DNA of 64,000 bases. Source: Mastigamoeba balamuthi. Lineage: Eukaryota; Evosea; Mastigamoebida; Mastigamoebidae. Shown here piece by piece: positions 57,250 to 64,000 of the stretch. Below the pieces are notes generated by a model that was given only the letters and a program-made list of their open reading frames with translations, had not been told where the DNA came from and did no database searches. The translations under genes were made by a program, and so were the position numbers. The first letter of the stretch is position 1. Each line of letters opens with the position of its first letter. The stretch is taken from assembly GCA_902651635.1 (NCBI GenBank), contig CACRSC010000006.1, forward strand, positions 351,320-415,319, written 5' to 3'.

Positions 57250-58288
57250 TCACAGAGGGTCACCAGAGTGCTGTGTGTGATCCTGTAGCCCTTCACTCAC
57301 AGGTGCGCCTTCAGTCTGCACCGGGGCCCAAGTGAGCCACAACGGCAGGTGGGGGGGGTGGGGGGAAGGAGGGGGGGGAGAGGAAGGGGAAGGGAGAGGA
57401 AGGGGGAGGGAGGGGAGGAGGAGGAGAAGAAGGAGGAGGAGGAAATGCTCACGTGGTAGCTGGGACAGATCCTCCTCATGTCGTTAATCTGCTGGTCACG
57501 CTTCTCGATCTCCTGCTTGAACCTCCATATCTCCTGCTTGTGCTCCCTGTCACGCCTCTCAAGCTCCTTATTGCACCTCTCGATCACCTTGTCACGCTTC
57601 TCGATCTCCTTGCAGAGGGCTGCCCTGTCCTCCTTCATCTCCATCCTCAGGTTTTCGATGGCGCTGGTAGTGTCCTTGCAGGTAGGGCCCTTGCGGGACC
57701 TTTTCTCCTTGCTGCTGATGAGGGCCTTGGCATTGGCGTCGGCCAGCTGTGCCTTGAGCAGCGCACTCTCCAGACGTGCCGACCTGACCTCATTCTCATA
57801 GCTCACGGTCAGCTTCTCCACCCCGTTGCTATTCAATTGATTTGTGTGAATCATCGGTTGTTGTCAAGCTCCACCCCCTACGCACAGGTACGACTGGTTC
57901 ACCATGAGGGCGATGGGTGGCCCGTGCTCCGACAGGACCTGCGAGGGGGGAGGGGAGACACCCGATCAGAAGAACTTATTCTTGTGTGTCAGTTGTGAGA
58001 TCACGGAGGGCAACGAACGCGAGTCAAGGGCTCTGAGGACGTTTCCGGCGGGCAGAGGTGCGCGAACTGCAGGTTCTGGCCCCTGGACGCGGCCTCCTCG
58101 ACCTTGCTGTGCAGGGCAGGCATGACGACCCTCCGGTAGACTGTGCTCCAGGGCTCGTCCTTCAGAGAGTCGAACATCTCCGTTGAGACCTTCACGCGTG
58201 CTGGGAGCTCATAGCATGCCGCGCAGTACGCTATCGTCTTCGTAACACCGGGCTCTCTCTGGGAAGCGCTCTCTGTGTGTGGCTCCAT
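57250..58288 (-). CDS. Coiled-coil protein
   Basis: Exon 1 from 58288 reads MEPHTESASQREPGVTKTIA, VKVSTEMFDSLKDEPWSTVY and VEEAASRGQNLQFAHLC. After an intron an exon ending near 57888 reads VLSEHGPPIALMVNQSYL; then NGVEKLTVSYENEVRSARLE, KAQLADANAKALISSKEKRS and a long charged coil with KEIEKRDKVIERCNKELERR and EIWRFKQEIEKRDQQINDMR. A final short exon after the purine/pyrimidine tract at 57345-57440 ends VSEGLQDHTQHSGDPL-stop. The central ~100 residues are a canonical coiled coil with heptads of Leu/Ile and Glu/Lys/Arg. Function unknown. It may belong to the same broad family as the fragments around 36-41 kb, but the match is only in style. Confidence 0.6.
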
Positions 58289-58877
58289 CGCACACCGCAG
58301 AAGTGAAATGCCAGCAAGATATTGTCCGTTCTATCACACAATTGTTTTGCGTGAATAAAAAGTTGACGCGCTCTTCTTGGAACACCGCGCGCGGTGCGCC
58401 TCACCAGTTGATGGACTCGTGGTGAAGTTCTTCGAGTAGCCGCAGGCGCCGAGGAGGCTGCGATGACGGGCAGCGCCGTCTACATCCCCGCTGCAGCTCG
58501 CCAACATTCCCCCAGGTTATGCACAGGCGCAGTTCCAGGTCCGAGATGGCGGGGTCCCTGATCTCTCTGGTGCTGCCGAGGTGCTTGTTGCTGAGCCATG
58601 TTGCTGGCGAATTCCTTGCTTTGTGAGTGTAGGGGCTACTTCGGATCGCCGGTCCATAACAGCGGCGGCCCTCACGAATCGACGACCCTTCGTCCAGTGA
58701 CGACAGTTGTCGAAAATATCTTCGCTAATCCTCTCCGATGGTACCGCGGGATGTGGTATCCGCATAGACCATCCGCCGAGGCTCAGAGCAAGCCGCGCGG
58801 ACGGTCACTGCCGGTCAGCCAGCAAAATCCAAATCGGATGTTCCCGTCCTGTTCTGTTTTTAGCGCATCTGCGGGCA
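58289..58877. other. Intergenic region, divergent
   Basis: Separates the coiled-coil gene from the C2 gene. A short plus-strand frame from an ATG near 58462 (MTGSAVYIPAAA, with LANIPPGYAQAQFQV in a second frame) could be a gene fragment, but I see no family or clear splice pattern. Confidence 0.35.
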
Positions 58878-60536
58878 ATGGGTGCAGCCTTGTCGGCCAG
58901 TACGGGTGGCACTGTGCCTGCGCAGTCGATGCCGCGCCAGGTGGTTACCCCGGACCAGCTGTACCTCTACGAGATCAAGTGTCCGCACGCATCCCCAGTG
59001 TAGCCCTGTCGCGAGACGACGGTCGCGACTTCTGGACTCACTGCGCGGATCGCACTGCAGTCCACTGGGCTCGGAACGTGCCGCAGATGGATGTGTCATC
59101 GGCGTCGGACTGCTACGTGAGCGTGGCGCTGCCGACGGGGCAGGAGGGCCGGACGCGCACGGCCAACAACACGGCGTCTCCGCGGTGGAACGAGCGGTTC
59201 AGGAGCAGCGGGGCGCTGCTGCCCATCCGCATCGAGCTGTGGGACAAGGACGTCGGCAGCCGCGACGACCTCATCGGGCACGTAGTGCTGACGCCCGCAG
59301 ACATGCCCGCCGACCACCGCGATCTGCGCGTGATGCTGGCCCCGGGAGTGGAGCCCTCCGAGGCCGGGCCCACGTTCCTGTGCCTCTCTGCGGGGGTAGT
59401 GCCAGCGTACCACACGCTCCGCCGCCAGCTCGACCAGCTCGGCGTCGAGGCCCTCGCAGACGACGACGCACAAACGCTCGCCGTGCCTTTCCCGGGCCGC
59501 GACGATGCGCTGTTGGGCGTGTCGTATGTGGACTCCGCCAGCGGGGGCCAGAAGCTGGTCCTGCACGTCTACGAGACCGATGGTCCGTATCGTTGGCCCT
59601 TGCATAGGCCAGCCCTCCCCTGCAGATTTGGTTGACTCGCTCTGACATGGAGACGGGAACACCTGCTCCGCAGAGCTTAAGGCTGTGTGGGGGAAGCGGG
59701 TGGTGACACTGCTGTACGATGGGTGCAGGGATCTCAAGTACTACGTCCGCAAGGTGACCGCGATGACGTCGGCGCCGTTGCGTTGCTTCGGCAGGTACAG
59801 GGTCTTTGCAGACACGAGGCTCGAGGCTGTGCGGCTGTACCACCCCTTCGAGCACCTGGTGGCTATGGTCGTCACCGACGGTGACGCCGCCGAGTACAGG
59901 TTCCACGCAACGGCCATGCAGGTCGCCATCGACAATGGCTGGCCGGGCCCGACGGGATTCGAGAGGGCCAAGACTGTGCTGGGCCCCGACGTGGTCTTTG
60001 ACGACACCGAGCGCTGCGCGTACCTCCCCGCGCAGGGCCGGGCTGCGTGTCTTCGCCTCGACTGGTCGCGGCAGACAGAGTCGGTCTGCAGGCTCATATG
60101 GTACACCTTCGAGGCCAACCCCGGAGAGCTCTCCACTGTCGTCGTTGGCGACATCCACTCGGCAAAGCCCGACGACGCCGCCAGCAGGCGCACCCACGTC
60201 GTCTACACCCCGGGGCGCAGGGCTCGCTCCGTCATGGGCAGGGTCGTCGCCTCCCGAGCCACTGTCGACGCGCCCCCGGACTGGTGCGCCCTCCGCGATG
60301 ACATCTCGCTCTCGGTCGTCTGCACTCCACCGCCGGCGTACGCAGACAAGAGGAACCACGTGAGGTTCCTCAAGGTGATACCGCTCCGCAAGGCCAAGGA
60401 CTCGCTCGTTCACGACAGCAAGAACGTCATTATCGAGTTCGACGCCGGTGAGGAGGGCGACACAACACGGCCCGCTGCCAGTGACGCAAAGGATGCATCT
60501 GGGGAGACAAGTGCTGCGGCTGCTCCGAAATCCTGA
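58878..60536 (+). CDS. C2-domain protein
   Basis: Three exons (58878-58980, 59061-59582, 59674-60536) in phase give 495 residues. The N-terminus MGAALSASTGG offers a Gly2 that could be myristoylated (M-G-x-x-x-S). The C2 domain spans about residues 28-150: LYLYEIKFHWARNVPQMDVS, SASDCYVSVALPTG, NNTASPRWNERFRS, PIRIELWDKDVGSRDDLIGH. Calcium-binding aspartates are partly present (MD, SD, WDKD, DD), so calcium-dependent membrane binding is plausible. The remaining ~330 residues include VVTLLYDGCRDLKYYVRKVT, FEHLVAMVVTDGDAAEYRF and RLIWYTFEANPGELSTVVVG, and match no domain I know. The ending is Ala/Ser-rich. A membrane-recruited protein is likely; activity is unknown. Confidence 0.8.
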
Positions 60537-60757
60537 CACAAGAGTAGTAAACAGAAATTGGGCGGAAAGCCAATTGTATGCCAGCGACTACCGTGTCGCC
60601 ATCCTACTGTGCATGTGGCATTGCCGCTTCCTGGTTCATTTTCCGGAGGCAAGCAAACCGATTCGGCCCTGAATGGTGTTCAACGCGTTCTCACGGTGAT
60701 GACTGTCTGTGTATGGTTGGGAGCGGCATTAGGTTTCCCCTTGATTTCACATGTTAG

Positions 60758-61650
60758 AAAAACAAAAAGCTGTATGGTGTGCTTCAGAGCACACCGGGAG
60801 CTACCCCAGTTCCAGTTTGTGTTCAAGGGCACTGGGACGCCCTTCATCCAGTTTGGGGCAAGGGTACTGGGACCTCTCCAGCTTTGTTTGAAAGGGCCCT
60901 GGGGAGCCCTCTCCAGTTTGGGTGCAGGGCACTGGGGGAAGCCCTCTCCAGTTTGGGTGTAAGGGCACTGGAGAGCCCGCTCTGCTTTGATTTGGTTTCT
61001 GGTCTTTTGGTTCTGTGCTCGCCTCCAAGTCCTGGATGCCTTGTGGGGCGGAGCTGTGCCAGGGGATGCCGTGCATGCGGACGGCACCCAACCGGAAGTT
61101 GATTGAGGGCATTGGTTGTTGGCCCTGTGGCTTGGGTCTGATACTCCCAGCCGCCCTGTGATCCTGTCAGCAGAGGGCTGTCCTGGTGATGGAGACGCCG
61201 GGCGCCACACCCAACCACACTTGTATCAGGAGGCCGTGGTCTCTAGCCCCCGGGCCGCGTCTCTTGAGACTGCGACCCAATAGATATAGCCCATATCTGG
61301 GGTACACAACGGGGGTTGCCAACACAGTGAGAAGTGTAATTATGGGCCCACATCATCAATATCTGCCCCGAGACCCCGGGTTCGCCACACGGCGCAGATG
61401 GGCTCATTTCCTGGCATGAAGTTGGTTGCGGCGGCTGGAGGAGACTCTGGTCGCAGCACGCGGGCTGGCATCGGCGCTGGGATTGCGATTCCCGTCTGGG
61501 ATTATTCCGGGGCAAAAAACCGAACCAGAGAATATCATTCCCCGATCCCAACCTTAACAACGCAGCCTTGCTGTGGAGTCAGGACTCAGGAGGTGCAACT
61601 CATAGAGCATGAGCTCTGGAAAGGAACCTCCGCGTGGGCTTTGCACCTGC
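60758..61650 (-). repeat. Dispersed repeat, copy 2 (complete, inverted)
   Basis: Reverse complement of 27858-29384 without the gap, about 890 bp. Both copies share a conserved left part (61230-61620) and right part (60758-61139). It has no coding potential, transposase or terminal inverted repeats. Ends are approximate: similarity fades near GTTAGAAAAACAAAAAGC at 60754 and near the CTTTGCACCTGC region at 61640. Confidence 0.75.
60812..60984 (+). repeat. Five diverged ~36-bp direct repeats inside dispersed repeat
   Basis: Units begin CCAGTTTG or CCAGCTTTG and contain AGGGCACTGGG and GCCCTCT. They occur at about 60812, 60849, 60879, 60914 and 60949. The same array is in copy 1 at about 29161-29331 on the other strand. 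Confidence 0.75.
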
Positions 61651-61807
61651 TCTTTCCACCATAGCCGATATCTTACACAACTCTTACCGACACCGCCCAC
61701 GCCCAACAGCTGAGGAACGGGTGGTGGGCAGATCGGGCGATGTCTAAACTTGGCTTCGTTCGTAGTGTTGTGCGCGATTAGCTCCTGAGTGCTCACCCAC
61801 CGTCGGC

Positions 61808-64000
61808 TCAGGAACGCGAGGCGCTCATGTCTGCCTTGCAGAGCGGGCAGAACGTGTTGTGGCTGGTCTCGAACCACCGGTACATGCACGCCGAGTGGAA
61901 CTTGTTCTTGCACTGCCTGCACGCCATCGTCGGCAGCGCCGCGCTCGCCGACGACCCCGCGCCGCCCGGAGCGAACACGCTGTAGCAGATGGGGCAGGGC
62001 TCCACGCCCTCAAAGTGCCTGTCGACGGCCCCGCGCCACAGCACGAGCGCGTCGACGACGCTCGACGCCCCGTCGTGCGACCCCGCGAGCATCGAGACCA
62101 TCGCCAGCTGCCACTTGCGCCACGTGGCCTCGGTCACGCCGACACGCCTCGTCGACTCGGAGGGCCTCGCGGGGTCGAGCGGGTACGACTCGGGCAGCTC
62201 CAGCGCCACCTCGAGCACCAGGTCGTCCTTGGTGTACGCCGCCGTCACCGTCCGCGCGCCCCTGCTGCAGCGGATGGCGAACACGTCGTCGGCCCCCGCG
62301 TACGACGACGCGGCGTCGAGCTCACGCTCAGCGATGTGCGAGGCCGAGTCGCGGGCCTCGCGCATGGCAACCGCGAGGCTGCGGCGGTCGAGGTCCGCAG
62401 ACGCCCACGCGCGGCACAGCGCGGGCAGGTGGTCCAGCGCATCGACGAACAGATCGCGGGCGAGCGCGTCGCCGCCCTGCATCGCCGAGAGCACCAGCGA
62501 CATGTGCGACGACATCGAGCACGAGGCCCGCACGAGTGCGCTCACGCGGGCACGCACGTCGGGCGGCGCGGGCCTCAGGACGCTGTGCAGAACGGACCAC
62601 GCGAGCATGTGCGCCGCCGCCTCGGGGCCGTCGCGGCTCCTGGGAGCCTTGCGGGTGACGGCGGAGCGCAGGCCCGGGGTCAGCACCTCGTCGACACCGC
62701 TGCCCTCCTCAGGCGCCGCCGGGGGCACGCGGCGCGGGAGAACAGCGCAGAGCAGCGAGTGCGCAGCGGACCGCTCCGCCTTGCCGGCGCACGAGAGGAC
62801 GCGCAGCAGGTCGCTCTCGCAGCTGAGCACGCTCATGAGGAGCGACTGGTCCGGGTCGGGCGCTGACGCGGCACCGGTGCACGCCTTGAGCAGCGCCGAG
62901 GTGTACGCGGGCCACAGCTGCGCGAGGCCGCCGAGGCGCGTGCGCTCGGACGGCGCGGAGGCCACGAGAGAGGGGACCATCGCCAGCACCTCGGCGTTGC
63001 ACGAACGCAGGGCCACTTCGCGCGCCGCGAGCATGCACACCGGCGACGCCTGCGCGTCGGGGTACGGCGACAGCGCCACGTGATACACCGTCGCCGCGGG
63101 CACGACGCCGGCGGTAGCGCACACGCGCAGGACGGAGAGCACCAGGTCCGTGGGCATCTGGTCGCCAGAGCAGACCTGCGGCAGCGCAGCGACGGCCTCG
63201 GCGGCGAGCCCGAGCGAAAGCGCGCACTCGAGCGTGCGGCGAGGTGCCACGAGCTTGCCGCCCGACGAGAGCTCCGAAGAGACGGTCGCGCGCAGGCGCG
63301 AGTCCGCGCGGGCGGCGTCGGCGTTGCCCGCGCAGACCGCCTGCAGCGAGCACAGCGCCCGGTCGTCAAACTGCGCGGTGAGCTCGGCCTGGCTAACGAC
63401 CTCGCGCACGACGTCCGCGGGGCACTCAACGATGCTCGCGAGGGTCTCGCACGCCAGCGCGTAGGCGCAACCCGACTCGTGGGCGCAGGCCGACGCATGG
63501 CGCCAGAGCGCAGCGGCGTCGGCCGACTTGGCAGCGCGCGGGATGCACGAGTCCAGGGACGAGTGCAGCGGGCCGTCGCCGGCCTGCTTGGGAAGCAGCG
63601 AGCACATGCACATGTCGAGGGCGGCCCACGGCCTCGACGACGTGCACTCGGTGCTCAGGGACACGGCGGCGCACAGGGCCCTGCACAGGCGCAGCGCCGT
63701 CCTGGCGGCGCCCTGTGACGGCGACGCGCAGTCGGGAGTGGGCGACGTGATGGCAGCCCTGCCCCACGGCAGCAGCGGCGCGAGCGAGGACGCCGAGGAC
63801 GGGAGACCGGACAGGGCGCGCGAGGCATCCGCGACAGCGCCGGCGAGCAGCGACTTGTCGAGGCCCCAAGCGGAGCACGCGGACTCCAGGGCGCCCGCGA
63901 GGACCTTGGGGGACGGCGTCTCGTGCGCGCTCTGCACGAACCGCGCGATGTAGGACGCGAGCTTCTTGCAGAGCACCGCGCGCGCCGCGTCGTCTGCGAA
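61808..64000 (-). CDS. LTN1: E3 ubiquitin ligase listerin, C-terminal part
   Basis: An uninterrupted frame runs from the window's right edge to a stop at 61808, more than 720 residues, all HEAT-like helices until the end. The last ~65 residues are the listerin-type RING: EPCPICYSVFAPGG, then CRQCKNKFHSACMYRWFETS and NTFCPLCKAD. This matches the C-P-I-C-Y..CR-x-CK-x-KFH-x-AC-x-Y-x-WF..CPLC signature specific to LTN1 (RING-CH-like). Upstream VLEVALELPESYPLDPAR belongs to the conserved RWD-like segment before the RING. Listerin ubiquitinates nascent chains on stalled 60S subunits as part of the ribosome quality-control complex. The N-terminal part lies outside the window. Confidence 0.93.
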   Translation of the reverse strand, partial: FADDAARAVLCKKLASYIARFVQSAHETPSPKVLAGALESACSAWGLDKSLLAGAVADASRALSGLPSSASSLAPLLPWGRAAITSPTPDCASPSQGAARTALRLCRALCAAVSLSTECTSSRPWAALDMCMCSLLPKQAGDGPLHSSLDSCIPRAAKSADAAALWRHASACAHESGCAYALACETLASIVECPADVVREVVSQAELTAQFDDRALCSLQAVCAGNADAARADSRLRATVSSELSSGGKLVAPRRTLECALSLGLAAEAVAALPQVCSGDQMPTDLVLSVLRVCATAGVVPAATVYHVALSPYPDAQASPVCMLAAREVALRSCNAEVLAMVPSLVASAPSERTRLGGLAQLWPAYTSALLKACTGAASAPDPDQSLLMSVLSCESDLLRVLSCAGKAERSAAHSLLCAVLPRRVPPAAPEEGSGVDEVLTPGLRSAVTRKAPRSRDGPEAAAHMLAWSVLHSVLRPAPPDVRARVSALVRASCSMSSHMSLVLSAMQGGDALARDLFVDALDHLPALCRAWASADLDRRSLAVAMREARDSASHIAERELDAASSYAGADDVFAIRCSRGARTVTAAYTKDDLVLEVALELPESYPLDPARPSESTRRVGVTEATWRKWQLAMVSMLAGSHDGASSVVDALVLWRGAVDRHFEGVEPCPICYSVFAPGGAGSSASAALPTMACRQCKNKFHSACMYRWFETSHNTFCPLCKADMSASRS

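Noticed and set aside
57340-57445. Purine/pyrimidine tract coding for poly-Ser/Pro
   Set aside because: A simple GGA/GGGA-rich tract inside an intron; splicing from CPSYH at a GTGAGC donor skips it.

Overview
This is a GC-rich, gene-dense, intron-containing nuclear scaffold from a unicellular eukaryote. The evidence is GT..AG introns, mostly about 40-100 nt, that restore conserved protein families across frame changes, together with eukaryote-only families (pecanex, listerin, arrestin fold, F-box, DGAT2, a presequence-bearing Hsp70). I cannot name the species. A GC-rich amoebozoan-like or other free-living protist is a guess. All exon models were made by hand from conserved motifs, splice signals and phase.

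Layout. 0-24 kb: a partial unknown gene, an F-box gene, a multi-TM/MORN/alpha-beta-hydrolase gene, an arrestin-fold gene, organellar Hsp70, a cathepsin-L-like protease, a small C2-like protein, a DEDDh exonuclease, a glutaminyl cyclotransferase cut by an assembly gap, a pecanex gene, an unknown 198-aa protein, a 4-TM protein and a second F-box gene. 24-34 kb: an AlbA_2 (Schlafen-type)/NB-ARC STAND protein, an SDR, one copy of a ~0.9-kb dispersed repeat (with a gap), a YqaJ-type nuclease with a C-terminal membrane tail, a cytochrome b5 protein, a DGAT2-like acyltransferase and an alpha-amylase. Spacing is tight: 46 bp between convergent genes, and 109 and 136 bp between divergent ones.

35-43 kb: a rapidly evolving cluster. 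Five intact genes for ~141-143-aa secreted proteins of one family, plus two broken copies, alternate with fragments of the amylase 3' end and of a coiled-coil gene. The order coiled-coil piece / amylase piece / secreted-protein gene repeats about four times, and a ~150-bp inverted repeat lies near both ends.

43-46 kb: a large helical-repeat-like gene, truncated by a one-N contig join, and a macrodomain gene. 46.4-57.2 kb: a strikingly AT-richer block with few genes. It holds decayed mobile-element pieces (Tc1/mariner transposase, non-LTR-like tail), degraded duplicates of neighbouring gene segments, and a GC-rich island with a zinc-repeat gene and a TSP1-like, probably GPI-anchored gene. 57-64 kb: a coiled-coil gene, a C2-domain gene, the second copy of the dispersed repeat in inverted orientation, and the 3' part of listerin (LTN1).

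Several features look like assembly events rather than biology: single Ns at 31581, 45477, 48538 and 54485, and a 756-bp near-perfect tandem duplication across the N at 31581. The gap at 28269-29002 is much longer than the matching 86 bp in the other repeat copy.
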